Shown here piece after piece: positions 53,801-61,675 of a stretch of DNA of 64,000 bases (positions within the stretch are counted from its first letter, which is position 1; each line of letters opens with the position of its first letter). Under the pieces are notes generated by a model. That model was not told the DNA's origin. It was given only the letters and a program-made list of their open reading frames with translations, and made no database searches. The stretch lies in assembly GCF_000737515.1 (NCBI RefSeq), contig NZ_CP006587.1:1305001-1369000 (forward strand), written 5' to 3'. The position numbers and the translations under genes were made by a program. Source of the DNA: Hymenobacter sp. APR13. Lineage in GTDB: Bacteria; Bacteroidota; Bacteroidia; Cytophagales; Hymenobacteraceae.

Positions 53801-53964
53801 TGGTGTACTCGGGCGAAATCAAAGACCTCAAGCGCTACAAAGACGATGTGTCGGAAGTACGCCAGGGCTACGAGTGCGGTATCTCGCTTAAGAATTTCGA
53901 CGACCTGCAAGAAGGTGACAACATCGAAGGCTTCGAAGAACAGGAAGTAAAACGGACGCTGTAA
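50842..53964 (+). CDS. infB: translation initiation factor IF-2
   Basis: 1040 residues from the ATG at 50842 ([19 protein letters not shown], the IF-2 N-terminal homology). Residues about 70-290 are a low-complexity Ala/Pro region and about 370-395 an Arg/Gly/Pro repeat. From about 470 comes the second IF2_N module ([19 protein letters not shown]), then the G domain with [15 protein letters not shown] (G1, from G548), DTPGHEAF (G3) and [10 protein letters not shown] (G4), and C-terminal domains ending [14 protein letters not shown]. It delivers initiator tRNA to the ribosome. The low-complexity region is far longer than in most bacteria but is the norm in this phylum. Confidence 0.97.
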   Translation: MAEAATKRLSQAAKDLNVGMSTIVETLTKKGFPVENKPTTKLTPEQVALLDKEFASSAQDKLEAAKLSQAKRQSELEAAAQARPAEPVAPKAPAPKPVEAPAPAPVAAAPVAAPVAAPTPAPQPAEEAPKVPGLKVLGKLELDAKGRPMAPRPAATAAPVAPASVSPAAAPAPAPAPKPVEAPAAEAKPAPAAAPAPAPKPAETPAPAPAPVAATPAPAPAAPEPVKAPVAETPAPAATPKPTETVAPAAPAPATPAAAPVAAASAPAAAAPTEPTAGTEEAAGTIVAKADQLKGLTVLGKIELPLDSSRRGGRGARPVASSDVRKSGLAADKKKRQRLPGPGGATQPGSANQGNQQGGGYQGNRPVTAPGQRPGGPGQRPGGPGQRPGGPGQRTQPTVPLTPEQNDKQIQEQIKATLAKLSGGRGGNNNNRAKYRRDKRAGVAEDREAQRAQNELDAKTLKVTEFISANDLASLMDVSVNEIIKVCLNMGMFVSINQRLDAEAITVIADEFGYDVEFLSAEEEDTVVEITDNEEDLQPRAPIVTIMGHVDHGKTSLLDYIRNASVAKGEAGGITQHIGAYDVMTKSGKRVTFLDTPGHEAFTAMRARGAKVTDLAIIVVAADDSVMPQTKEAINHAQAAGVPIVIALNKIDKPGANPDKVREELSVINVLVEEWGGKYQSQEVSAKTGLGIDDLLEKVLLEAEILELKANPDRNAVGTVIEASLDKGRGYVTTILVQTGTMKVGDIVLAGPHFGRVKAMTDHRGKKMKTAGPATPVQVLGLTGAPQAGDKIQVMETEREARELATQRQQLAREQSMRTKKHITLDEIGRRLAIGSFKELNVIVKGDVDGSVEALADSLLKLSTPEVAVNILSKSVGAISESDVLLASASDAIIIGFQVRPSQSARKLAEQEQIDIRLYSIIYNAINEVKDAMEGMLAPTVKDVVVANAEIRQVFNITKVGAIGGCMVTDGTFTRKTKVRLVRNGIVVYSGEIKDLKRYKDDVSEVRQGYECGISLKNFDDLQEGDNIEGFEEQEVKRTL
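51949..52032 (+). repeat. four 21-bp in-frame tandem repeats inside infB
   Basis: Units encode PGQRPGG-type heptapeptides (CCTGGCCAGCGTCCCGGTGG and variants). Third-base differences between units show they are not a recent duplication only. Confidence 0.85.
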
Positions 53965-53982
53965 GCAGCATCTTTAATCATC

Positions 53983-54016
53983 AAAAGGCCTCTACTGCGT
54001 GCAGTAGAGGCCTTTT
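53983..54016 (+). terminator. intrinsic terminator after infB
   Basis: Perfect 16-bp stem (53983-53998 with 54001-54016) ending in T-rich sequence, 18 bp after the stop. Confidence 0.93.
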
Positions 54017-54161
54017 GCTTTTTCACCTAAAGTTGCGTCACATCATCATGCTATTGACCTCGCCAAGCGAGAAAAGTACTTTAGCATCACCGATAGATTG
54101 AATTGCACTAATCGTGATTCAGGGTACAATAAAAGCCCTGCTTCACCTTGCCCTACCTGCC

Positions 54162-54794
54162 ATGAACCGTTTAGGATTCCTTCTGGTCTGCGCCGAACTA
54201 GGGTTATTAGCTGCCTGTGGCCAGTTGCAGGAAGCACGCAGCCGCTACAATACAGCAAGTAGCAGCGTACGGGCTGTACGCAATATGGGAGCGGCTATGA
54301 GAAAGCAACAGCAGCAACACGCTGCTCGGGTTGCTCACGGCGATACAGCATCGTTGACGTATCAGGAACTGGCGCATTACCTGCCAGCTAAGCTAGCTGG
54401 CTTTAACGCGGTGAGTGAGCCAAAAGGCGAATCCATTAGCCTGAATGGCATCAGCTACTCTACGTGCGAGCGGAGTTACAGCAATGGCAGCCAGCGCCTG
54501 AAAGTGCAGTTGGTAGACTACAATGGCGCCAACGCCTTGTACGCCGGCGCTACGGCCATGCTATCGGCAGGTTTTGCGCAGGAGGATGATGCGCAGCTGA
54601 TGCGGAGCTTCGACTTGGGCATGAGCAACATCAGAGGGTGGGAAACGCTACAGAAGAAAGAGCACAAAGCCAGTGTTGCCTTGGGCGTAGGCGACCGTTT
54701 TTTTGTAGCCGTGGAATCGGACGGGCAGAACAACACTGATTTTGTAAAGCAAGTCGCCCGCAATATTGACCTGAATGCTTTGGCTAAGCTGTAG
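54162..54794 (+). CDS. small lipoprotein of unknown function
   Basis: 210 residues from the ATG at 54162, with MNRLGFLLVCAELGLLAAC as a lipoprotein signal. The linker after Cys is polar and Gln-rich (MRKQQQQHAARV). The later part (YLPAKLAGFNAVSEPKGESI, LKVQLVDYNGANALYAGATAM, FFVAVESDGQNNTDFVKQVARNID) has the look of a small alpha+beta domain seen in Bacteroidota lipoproteins, but I cannot name a family. Base composition is somewhat lower in GC than the neighbours. In-frame starts upstream do not give a better signal. Confidence 0.8.
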   Translation: MNRLGFLLVCAELGLLAACGQLQEARSRYNTASSSVRAVRNMGAAMRKQQQQHAARVAHGDTASLTYQELAHYLPAKLAGFNAVSEPKGESISLNGISYSTCERSYSNGSQRLKVQLVDYNGANALYAGATAMLSAGFAQEDDAQLMRSFDLGMSNIRGWETLQKKEHKASVALGVGDRFFVAVESDGQNNTDFVKQVARNIDLNALAKL

Positions 54795-55066
54795 TGGCTT
54801 TTGCTGTTTCGTGTCCACTTCCTTATTTGTCGCGCTATGCCTGTACACACCTACTCGCCAGCACCTGTTGCCAAACGTCACACTTTTATGCCAGTACCAG
54901 TATGCTACCTGTCGCTGAACGGTAACCGCGAGGCTGCTACGCCGGCCCTACCCGGCCCGGGCTGGGACCCCGCCAAACGCCAGCTTTCGTAGCTGGCCGG
55001 TTCAATACTTAGTCCTTCTTTGGCTGCATCGGGAGCGAACGGTGGTCTCGAAACAGCTAAAGATGC
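54795..55066. other. intergenic region, 344 bp to the next stop, no convincing gene
   Basis: Between convergent genes at 54794 and 55139. A 51-codon frame at 54837-54992 (MPVHTYSPAPVAKRHTF...) is present but has no homology I recognise, no promoter and an odd composition, so I do not call it. The only clear element is the terminator at 55067-55099. Confidence 0.55.
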
Positions 55067-55099
55067 AAAAAGCCCCGACGCTTTGCGACGGGGCTTTTT
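55067..55099. terminator. bidirectional terminator between convergent genes
   Basis: AAAAAGCCCCG (55067-55077) pairs with CGGGGCTTTTT (55089-55099); A- and T-runs on either side allow function on both strands. Confidence 0.88.
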
Positions 55100-55138
55100 T
55101 GTGCGGTATCTGCTAGCTACAGGCTTGCTTGCGGCTAC

Positions 55139-55600
55139 TTAGAAAAACAGGAATTTCTTTTTCTTCTTGTGCGTCAATGGCTTGCCTTTAGGGTCGATGC
55201 CAGGAGCAGGACGCCCCTGCCCTTTCTTCATCATGGCATTACGGGTGTGCTTGCCAGCTTTGAACTTACGTACTGTGAAGCCGCCGGAACCCTTCTCATA
55301 CTGGCGGGCGGGCCCGGAGGCACGGCCGAAACTGGTGTTGGCAGAGCCGCCGCCGGCGCGGGCTTCCAGGAGTTCTACCTGCTGGTCGCGCTTGGCGTCG
55401 TCTGGGTTCATGTTCATGCGGCGCTGCATGTTGGCAATGTCCGTGGCCGAGGCTTTGCGCTTGCCTTTGCGCTGCATCTGCTCGTTGGGCTGGCGGCCGG
55501 GCGCTTCAGGAGCAATAACGGAGCGGGGCGCCTGCGCGGCCGCAGGTTTGCTGAGCAAAGTGGCGGAAGCCAGCAGCGAGGTGGCAATAAGTTTTTTCAT
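55139..55600 (-). CDS. small basic exported protein, unknown function
   Basis: 153 residues: a signal peptide (MKKLIATSLLASATLLSKPAAAQA) then a very basic, Gly/Lys/Arg-rich body (QMQRKGKRKASATDIANMQRRMNMNPDD, FTVRKFKAGKHTRNAMMKKG) and a C-terminal KKKKKFLFF tail. No cysteine, so no disulfide fold. High basicity suggests binding to an anionic polymer such as nucleic acid, phospholipid or acidic polysaccharide, but no family is recognised. It stands alone, divergent neighbours being a terminator on one side and the DUF3078 gene, on the same strand, on the other. Confidence 0.75.
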   Translation of the reverse strand: MKKLIATSLLASATLLSKPAAAQAPRSVIAPEAPGRQPNEQMQRKGKRKASATDIANMQRRMNMNPDDAKRDQQVELLEARAGGGSANTSFGRASGPARQYEKGSGGFTVRKFKAGKHTRNAMMKKGQGRPAPGIDPKGKPLTHKKKKKFLFF

Positions 55601-55707
55601 GCGCTGTAGCAGAAGAAAATTCAGAGGAAATGGCCGTAATCCGCTAGCTGTCAGCCGCGGAGCTTGCAGCGCGGCAACGGGCCGGCAGGGAAGTTAGTTC
55701 AAATTCT

Positions 55708-56718
55708 CTAAAACTTGTAGGTCAGCCCAATACCTAGGGTTTCCTTGAACTGGATACGTCGCCCGCGGGCCAGCGGATCGCCGTTTTGCTCATCCACGTT
55801 GAGGGGCACCAGAATGTCATCGTCGTAGACCAACGTGGCGGCCAAGCTGGCGCTGAAGAACTTGTTCACTTTGAAATCCAGCAGGTTTTCCCAGTTTACG
55901 TCTATGTTCTGCGGGTTATGAAAATAGTTGCTGAACAGTTCCAGGCGCGTTTGGTAGGTGATGTTAGCCATCAGGGGTCGGCGGTAGCGGGCGTTGAGGT
56001 AGGCGCCCAGTTCTTCGCGCAGCCGTTCGCCGGTGCCGGTTACCGGACGGCCGTCAGGGCCGCGGCGGGCGGCCTTCACTCCAAAGGCGCCGGCATCGGC
56101 CAGCCGCTGATCGGCTACGACCGTGAACTTGCCCGTGACCGGGGACAGGAACAGCGAAAAGTTTTCATCGGGCTTATACTCGAAGCCGACCGAAGCCAGG
56201 ATGTAGGCGGGCGCGAAGAACTTCGACAGCAGCGAATCGGTTCGGATGGCATCGGTGGTGGGCGTGAGTTGGGTTTTGAGGTTGAGTTGCGTGGCGTATG
56301 ACCACTTTGGCGCGAAGCTGCGGGCGTAGCGGGCATTAAGCTCCAGCCGGTCGTCGTTTTTCCGCACCCGGGCTTTGCCGGCCTTCAACAAGCCATAGAC
56401 CAAGTTGCCGGCCAGGTCGAAGGCGTGCTTATCGCCTCGGTAGTGCGCGTACAGGTTGCCCAGCCCCAGCAGCGACAGAGAGCTTTGGCCGCCGGGCGCC
56501 CAGTTGCTGAGGCTCACCTGACTGAAGTTGAGCGTACCGGCACCGCCGCGCTGCCAGCCTTGGGCCGTGTCTACTTCGGCAGATATTTTGTAGGCTTCCT
56601 GCGGGACGGGTGCGCGATTGGGCACGGGTTCCTGCGCCTGCACGTGCCCTGCTGTTAGGAAAACCAGAAAGGCAACGGTTAGGCAGCATTTCCAGGAAAC
56701 GAGTGTAGTAACGCCCAT
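55708..56718 (-). CDS. DUF3078 family outer-membrane protein
   Basis: 336 residues from the ATG at 56718, with a signal peptide (through GHVQAQ). DUF3078 signatures are WQRGGAGTLNFSQVSLSNWA and GQSSLSLLGLGNLYAHY near residues 55-95, followed by beta strands (YATQLNLKTQLTPT, ILASVGFEYKPDENFSLFLSP) to the terminal FKETLGIGLTYKF. This looks like a small outer-membrane beta-barrel. The function of the family is unknown. Confidence 0.9.
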   Translation of the reverse strand: MGVTTLVSWKCCLTVAFLVFLTAGHVQAQEPVPNRAPVPQEAYKISAEVDTAQGWQRGGAGTLNFSQVSLSNWAPGGQSSLSLLGLGNLYAHYRGDKHAFDLAGNLVYGLLKAGKARVRKNDDRLELNARYARSFAPKWSYATQLNLKTQLTPTTDAIRTDSLLSKFFAPAYILASVGFEYKPDENFSLFLSPVTGKFTVVADQRLADAGAFGVKAARRGPDGRPVTGTGERLREELGAYLNARYRRPLMANITYQTRLELFSNYFHNPQNIDVNWENLLDFKVNKFFSASLAATLVYDDDILVPLNVDEQNGDPLARGRRIQFKETLGIGLTYKF

Positions 56719-56746
56719 AGTAACTGAAGGAAGAGGGTAACAAAAG

Positions 56747-56788
56747 AGCCGGCCCCTGCCCTGCCGTGGTGGAGGGCAAAGGCCGGCT
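56747..56788 (-). terminator. terminator after mscL
   Basis: AGCCGGCC (56747-56754) with GGCCGGCT (56781-56788), plus inner TGCCCT/AGGGCA (56757-56762 with 56773-56778), 41 bp past the mscL stop. Confidence 0.7.
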
Positions 56789-56828
56789 TTGCAAACAGTC
56801 AATAAAACAGCCGTGGTGAGCGGACGTG

Positions 56829-57251
56829 CTAGCTACGGGTGCGCAGCGCGTCGCGAATTTCCATCAGCAGCACCTGGTCTTTCGTTGGGCCGGGGTCGGC
56901 CACAATTACTTCCTGCGGCTTTTTGAAGCGGTTAGCCAGCTTCACAATCCAGAAAATGGCGAAGGCCATCAGCAGGAAGGTGATAACGGCGTTCAGAAAC
57001 AGGCCGTAGTTGATGGTTGCGGCACCCGCTTTTTTGGCGTCTTCTAGTGTTTTGTAGGTGGTGCCGTCAAGGGCCAGAAACCAGTCCTTGAAATCCATAC
57101 CGCCGGTCAGGATGCTGAGCACAGGCATCAGGATATCATCTGTCAGCGAGGTGACGATCTTACCGAACGCCCCGCCGATAATCACGCCGACTGCTAGATC
57201 GAGCACGTTGCCCTTGGAAATAAATTCTTTGAATTCTGAGACGAAGCCCAT
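56829..57251 (-). CDS. mscL: large-conductance mechanosensitive channel
   Basis: 140 residues, the normal MscL size. TM1 is [20 protein letters not shown] with the family Gly/Ala pattern and Asn-free pore; TM2 is [20 protein letters not shown]; the periplasmic loop between carries a Bacteroidota-type insert ([33 protein letters not shown]). The charged C-terminus ends in [14 protein letters not shown], the cytoplasmic helix bundle. It releases solutes on hypo-osmotic shock. Its promoter box TACCTTTG lies at 57337-57344 on the reverse strand. Confidence 0.96.
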   Translation of the reverse strand: MGFVSEFKEFISKGNVLDLAVGVIIGGAFGKIVTSLTDDILMPVLSILTGGMDFKDWFLALDGTTYKTLEDAKKAGAATINYGLFLNAVITFLLMAFAIFWIVKLANRFKKPQEVIVADPGPTKDQVLLMEIRDALRTRS

Positions 57252-57336
57252 GAGTAAGAAGGATTTGGTGGAGAAAACGAGAGAATACCGCAGGCAATAT
57301 AAGATTTTTACGATCTAACCTCCTGCGGACTTTTCT

Positions 57337-57344
57337 CAAAGGTA
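57337..57344 (-). promoter_or_regulatory. -7 promoter box of mscL
   Basis: TACCTTTG on the reverse strand, an exact TAnnTTTG match about 86 bp upstream of the mscL ATG. Confidence 0.55.
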
Positions 57345-57452
57345 GAAGACCGGTTTGCCCAGGGTGCCACGGTTTAGCCGGACAGCCATCGGCAACCGTT
57401 GAACCGGGGCGTTGCCACGCCGAAGCCCCGGAACAGGGATGCGGTTTTGCGC

Positions 57453-57460
57453 TATCTTTG
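57453..57460 (+). promoter_or_regulatory. -7 promoter box of the enoyl-CoA hydratase gene
   Basis: TATCTTTG matches TAnnTTTG, 35 bp before the ATG at 57495. Confidence 0.6.
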
Positions 57461-57494
57461 GGCATCATCTGCGGCCCCACCTATCCTTTCCTTC

Positions 57495-58286
57495 ATGGCT
57501 TCTTTCGAAAATCTGCTGGTTGAGCTCGACGCTGAAACCGGCATCCAGACCATCACGCTCAACCGCCCCACCAAGCTCAATGCCCTCAACGCCGCCACGA
57601 TTACGGAAATCGGGCAGGCCATGCAGCAGGCCCTCAACGACAAGGCCGTGCGGGGCATCATCCTGACCGGCAGCGGCGACAAAGCCTTTGTGGCCGGCGC
57701 CGACATTGCCGAGCTGGCTGCCATTCCGAGCGAGGCGCTGGCCCGCCGGGCCTCCGAGCAGGGCCAGGAGGTATTTTGCATGATTGAGGAAAGCTCCAAG
57801 CCGGTTATTGCAGCCGTGAACGGGTTTGCGCTGGGCGGCGGCTGCGAGCTGGCCATGGCCTGCCACATGCGCATTGCCTCCGATACCGCACGCTTCGGGC
57901 AGCCGGAAGTGAACCTGGGTTTGATTCCGGGCTACGGCGGCACCCAGCGGCTAGCCCAGTTGATTGGCAAAGGCAAAGCCCTGGAGCTGCTGCTGACCGC
58001 CGACATGGTGAAGGCCGACGAAGCCCTGCGCCTAGGCCTCGTGAACCACGTGGTGCCCGCCGCCGAACTGCTGACCTTTACGCGCACCCTGCTGAGCCGC
58101 ATCCTGACGAAAGCACCTTTGGCCCTTAGCCTGTGCATCGACAGCGTGAATGCCCTATACTCGGATACGCGCCACGGCTACCAGGTAGAAGCCAACGCCT
58201 TCGGGCAGTGCTTTGCGTCCAACGACTTCAAAGAGGGCACCCAAGCATTCCTGGAAAAACGGCCGGCCGCTTTCAAAGGCAATTAA
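57495..58286 (+). CDS. enoyl-CoA hydratase/isomerase family protein
   Basis: 263 residues, the usual crotonase length. The oxyanion-hole segments are FVAGADIAELAAI and NGFALGGGCELAMAC; the two catalytic glutamates of the true hydratases are expected at GGGCE and in GQPEVNLGLIPGYGGTQRL, and both are present. It should hydrate 2-enoyl-CoA in fatty-acid degradation or a related CoA route. No other beta-oxidation gene is nearby. Both glutamates make a hydratase more likely than an isomerase. Confidence 0.93.
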   Translation: MASFENLLVELDAETGIQTITLNRPTKLNALNAATITEIGQAMQQALNDKAVRGIILTGSGDKAFVAGADIAELAAIPSEALARRASEQGQEVFCMIEESSKPVIAAVNGFALGGGCELAMACHMRIASDTARFGQPEVNLGLIPGYGGTQRLAQLIGKGKALELLLTADMVKADEALRLGLVNHVVPAAELLTFTRTLLSRILTKAPLALSLCIDSVNALYSDTRHGYQVEANAFGQCFASNDFKEGTQAFLEKRPAAFKGN

Positions 58287-58305
58287 AATCCGAAGGTTGC
58301 TTGGT

Positions 58306-58391
58306 ACGTCATTCCGAGCGGAGCGAGGAATCTCGCTAGTGTAGTATAATCACCACACTAGCGAGATTCCTCGCTCCGCTCGGAATGACGT
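58306..58391. repeat. family A palindromic repeat, copy 7 (perfect)
   Basis: 37-base arms (58306-58342 and 58355-58391) are perfectly complementary around a 12-nt loop, starting ACGTCATTCCGAGCGGAGCG. It lies between the enoyl-CoA hydratase and flippase genes. Confidence 0.93.
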
Positions 58392-58421
58392 TCTTTTGGC
58401 AGCGGTTTACCACTTCTTTAA

Positions 58422-59924
58422 ATGAGTGTAGCAAAGAAACTGGCCTCCCAGACGGCCGTGTATGGCATCAGCAGCATTGTGGGCCGGGTGCTCACCTATT
58501 TGCTGGTGCCGGTGTACACGGCGCGATTTGCGGCGGCCGACTACGGCATCGTGACGGGGCTGTATGCCTACGTGTCGTTTCTGAACGTGGTGTTTACCTA
58601 CGGGCTGGAAACCACGTTTTTCCGGTTTGCCAACCGTGCCGGCGCCGACCGGCAGGACCTCTACAACCGGGTGCTGAGCTTGCTGCTGGTAAGCAGCGTG
58701 GTGCTGGCGGGGCTGCTGGCCTGGCAGGCAGATACGCTGCTGCAGCTGCTAGGGCTGCCGGCCGGCCACGAGCGGTATGTGCTGTGGCTGGCGCTGGTGC
58801 TGGGCCTCGATGCCGTGGCGGCCATTCCGTTTGCGCAGCTGCGCCTGCGCAACCAGGCGCGGCGCTTTGCCAGCATCCGCATGGCCAGCATCGTGCTGAA
58901 CGTGGCTTTGAACATGTTCTTCATCGTGGCCTGCCCCGACATCCTGGCCGGCAAATACCTGACGGCGCTGCAGCCGCTGGTGGCCCGCGTCTACGACCCC
59001 AGCATTGGGGTCGGCTACGTATTTCTGGCCAACCTGGCGACCAGCGCCTTCACGCTGCTGCTGCTGGCGCCGGAGCTGCTGCAGATGCGGTTCCGGCTGA
59101 GTTTGGCACCGCTGCGGCCGTTGCTCACCTACGCCTACCCCATCATGCTGATGGGCCTGGCGGGTATGGTGAACGAGACGCTGGACCGGATTCTGCTGCC
59201 CGCGTGGCTGCCTGAAGGCTTCTACCCGGGCAAAAGCAGCCTTACGGCGGTGGGCATCTACGGGGCCTGCTACAAGCTCAGCATCTTTATGAGCCTCGTC
59301 ATTCAGGCATTCCGCTACGCAGCCGAGCCGTTCTTCTTTTCGCAGAGCACCGAGAAAAACTCGCCGGCCACGTTTGCCATGGTGCTGAAGTGGTTTACGC
59401 TGTGCTGCGCCGTCATTTTTGTGGGCGTGAGTCTGAACCTGGAAATCCTGGGGGAGCAGTTTCTGAAGCGCGCCGAATACCGCGAGGGTATTGCCGTGGT
59501 GCCGGTGCTGCTGCTGGCCAACCTGTTTCTGGGCGTCTACTGGAACCTGGCAGTGTGGTTTAAGCTCACCGACAAAACCTACATCGGCACCTACATTGGG
59601 GCGGCCGGGGCGGTGCTCACTATTGCCCTCAACTTCCTGCTGATTCCGGTGCTGGGCTACATGGGCTCGGCCATTGCCACGCTGGCCTGCTACTTTATGA
59701 TGGCGGCCGTGTGCTGGTGGCTGGGCGAGCGGCACTTCCCGGTGCCCTACCCGGTGGCCCGACTGCTGGGCTGGCTGGCGCTGGCCTCGGGCGTAGTGGC
59801 GCTGGGCTGGTTTGTGCCCGTGAGCGGCTACTGGCTGCGCCAAGGCTGGCACCTGGCCCTGTGCGCCGGCTTCGTAGGCCTGATCGTTCTAATCGAGAAA
59901 CCCCAGCGGATGCTGGAGAAATGA
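58422..59924 (+). CDS. polysaccharide/oligosaccharide flippase (MOP superfamily)
   Basis: 500 residues with about 12-14 hydrophobic segments. The opening KKLASQTAVYGISSIVGRVLTYLLVPVYTARFAAADYGIV and the repeated two-bundle layout are typical of the Polysacc_synt/Wzx family. The fifth and sixth membrane segments flank YAYPIMLMGLAGMVNETLDRILL. It should flip lipid-linked glycans across the inner membrane. It heads a same-strand cluster with dut, a nucleotidyltransferase, a TPR protein and a DUF4292 lipoprotein, an arrangement I know as recurrent in Cytophagales. Confidence 0.92.
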   Translation: MSVAKKLASQTAVYGISSIVGRVLTYLLVPVYTARFAAADYGIVTGLYAYVSFLNVVFTYGLETTFFRFANRAGADRQDLYNRVLSLLLVSSVVLAGLLAWQADTLLQLLGLPAGHERYVLWLALVLGLDAVAAIPFAQLRLRNQARRFASIRMASIVLNVALNMFFIVACPDILAGKYLTALQPLVARVYDPSIGVGYVFLANLATSAFTLLLLAPELLQMRFRLSLAPLRPLLTYAYPIMLMGLAGMVNETLDRILLPAWLPEGFYPGKSSLTAVGIYGACYKLSIFMSLVIQAFRYAAEPFFFSQSTEKNSPATFAMVLKWFTLCCAVIFVGVSLNLEILGEQFLKRAEYREGIAVVPVLLLANLFLGVYWNLAVWFKLTDKTYIGTYIGAAGAVLTIALNFLLIPVLGYMGSAIATLACYFMMAAVCWWLGERHFPVPYPVARLLGWLALASGVVALGWFVPVSGYWLRQGWHLALCAGFVGLIVLIEKPQRMLEK

Positions 59925-59931
59925 GTTGTTC

Positions 59932-59995
59932 GTTGGTAGTTGTCAAAAATCAACGGGACGGACTAACAACTAACAACTAAAAACCAACAACTACC
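59932..59995. repeat. short GTTGGTAGTTGT / ACTAACAACT repeats between flippase and dut
   Basis: The gap contains GTTGGTAGTTGT and the partly complementary AACAACTAACAACTAAAAAC, iterated AACAACT words. It is imperfect and may be a decayed palindromic element. Confidence 0.5.
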
Positions 59996-60004
59996 ACAGA
60001 AATC

Positions 60005-60012
60005 TATCTTTG
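60005..60012 (+). promoter_or_regulatory. -7 promoter box of dut, 4 bp from the start codon
   Basis: TATCTTTG followed by CGGC and the dut ATG at 60017. With normal spacing the transcript would begin at about the start codon, so dut looks leaderless. Confidence 0.6.
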
Positions 60013-60016
60013 CGGC

Positions 60017-60451
60017 ATGCAACTACCCGTCATCAACCGTTCCCGCCATCCGCTACCCGAGTACCAGACGGCCCACGCCGCTGGCCTCGACGTGCGGGCC
60101 AACCTGGACGAGCCCGTGGTGCTGAAGCCCTTGCAGCGCGCCCTCATTCCCACGGGCCTGTTCATGGAAATTCCGGTGGGCTACGAAATGCAGGTGCGCC
60201 CCCGCAGCGGCCTGGCCTACAAGCACGGCATCGGCATCGTGAACAGCCCCGGCACCATTGACGCCGACTACCGCGGCGAGCTGAAGGTGCTGCTGGTAAA
60301 CCTCTCCGATACCGACTTTGTGGTGCAGGATGGTGAGCGTATCGCGCAACTGGTGGTGGCCCGCCACGAGGTGATTGAGTGGCAGCCCGCCGAAACGCTG
60401 AGCGAAACGGCGCGCGGTGCCGGCGGCTACGGCAGCACCGGCGTGCAATAA
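60017..60451 (+). CDS. dut: dUTP diphosphatase
   Basis: 144 residues, the size of the trimeric dUTPase. The five conserved motifs are visible: [38 protein letters not shown] (with the catalytic Asp), GERIAQLVV and the C-terminal GAGGYGSTG. It hydrolyses dUTP to dUMP, keeping uracil out of DNA. The second and third motifs carry the Mg-dependent Ser/Asp/Tyr set. Confidence 0.97.
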   Translation: MQLPVINRSRHPLPEYQTAHAAGLDVRANLDEPVVLKPLQRALIPTGLFMEIPVGYEMQVRPRSGLAYKHGIGIVNSPGTIDADYRGELKVLLVNLSDTDFVVQDGERIAQLVVARHEVIEWQPAETLSETARGAGGYGSTGVQ

Positions 60452-60550
60452 ATCCTCTCGGCCCGCCGCTGGCGCGCTACTTTCCTGCGCCATTTGCGTA
60501 CCGGCTTATTACCCCTTACTCTTCATAAGCAACCCGAAACACTTTCAGAC

Positions 60551-61561
60551 ATGAGAATTATCGTTCCGATGGCCGGCATGGGCAAGCGTATGCGCCCGCA
60601 CACCCTCACTGTTCCCAAGCCGCTTATCCCGATTGCGGGCAAGCCAATTGTGCAGCGGCTGGTGGAGGACATTGCCAAAGTGTGTGGCGAGCCGGTGCAG
60701 GAAGTGGCCTTCATCATCGGCCGTTTCGGGGCTGAAACCGAGAAGAGCTTGGTGCAGATTGCCGAGTCGGTGGGCGCGAAAGGCACCATCCATTACCAGG
60801 ACGAGCCGCTGGGCACCGCCCACGCCATCCTGTGCGCCCAAAGTGCCCTGACCGGCCCGGTGGTAGTAGCCTTCGCCGATACCTTGTTTAAGGCTGATTT
60901 CACCCTGGATTCCAGCGTACCCGGCACCATCTGGGTGCAGAAAGTAGAAGACCCCAAGCCTTTTGGCGTGGTGAAGCTCAACGAGCAGGGCCAGATTACC
61001 GACTTCGTGGAGAAGCCCCAGGAGTTCGTGTCCGACCTCGCCATCATCGGCATCTATTACTTCCAGGACGGCGAGTACCTGCGCAGCGAGTTGCAGTACC
61101 TGCTCGACAACGACATCAAGGACAAAGGCGAGTACCAGCTCACCAATGCCCTCGAAAACATGAAGAACAAGGGCACCACGTTCGTGCCCGGCCGCGTGAC
61201 CGAATGGCTGGACTGCGGCAACAAGGATGCCACCGTCTTCACCAACCAGCGCTACCTGGAGTACCTGCAGGAGCGTGGCGAAAACCTGGTAGCCGAATCT
61301 GCCAAGATCACCAACTCCGTATTGATTCCACCGGTGTACGTGGGCGAAGGCGTTATCATCACCGATTCGGTGGTGGGGCCGCACGTGTCGCTGGGCAACC
61401 ATTCCAACGTGCGCGCGTCGGTGGTGTCGAACTCCATCGTGCAGACGTCGGCCACGGTGCTGCACGCCAACGTGGCCAACTCCATGATCGGCAACCACGC
61501 CACCGTCACGGGCACGCCCGATGACCTGAGCCTGGGCGACTACAATACGCTGCGGGTATGA
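60551..61561 (+). CDS. sugar-phosphate nucleotidyltransferase
   Basis: 336 residues from the ATG at 60551. The N-terminal Rossmann fold has the signature MRIIVPMAGMGKRMRPHTLT with KPLIPIAGKP (the Lys pairs with the sugar phosphate), and VVVAFADTLFKADF with the Mg-binding Asp. The C-terminal third is a left-handed beta-helix of hexapeptide repeats (GVIITDSVVGPHVSLGNHSN). It should activate a sugar 1-phosphate to an NDP-sugar, probably dTDP-glucose or GDP-mannose type, for envelope glycans. It lies 99 bp behind dut; a longer frame starting at 60494 begins in the gap and lacks family homology there. Confidence 0.94.
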   Translation: MRIIVPMAGMGKRMRPHTLTVPKPLIPIAGKPIVQRLVEDIAKVCGEPVQEVAFIIGRFGAETEKSLVQIAESVGAKGTIHYQDEPLGTAHAILCAQSALTGPVVVAFADTLFKADFTLDSSVPGTIWVQKVEDPKPFGVVKLNEQGQITDFVEKPQEFVSDLAIIGIYYFQDGEYLRSELQYLLDNDIKDKGEYQLTNALENMKNKGTTFVPGRVTEWLDCGNKDATVFTNQRYLEYLQERGENLVAESAKITNSVLIPPVYVGEGVIITDSVVGPHVSLGNHSNVRASVVSNSIVQTSATVLHANVANSMIGNHATVTGTPDDLSLGDYNTLRV

Positions 61562-61675
61562 TAATTTCGTAGTCGCTTACGTTACGCAGAAGCCCGGGGC
61601 TATTCCGCCGTTTTGGGTACCTTGATCTTCATCCGTTTCTCCTGATTGGCGGACTTGTTCCGCGCTTCTGCCTGC

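Noticed and set aside
51320..53910. Reverse-strand open frames opposite infB
   Set aside because: They mirror the Ala/Pro repeats and the G domain of IF-2 in antisense and show no recognisable domain.
54837..54992. 51-codon ORF after the 54162 lipoprotein gene
   Set aside because: No homology, promoter or codon pattern supports it, and it lies in a convergent gap with a terminator downstream.
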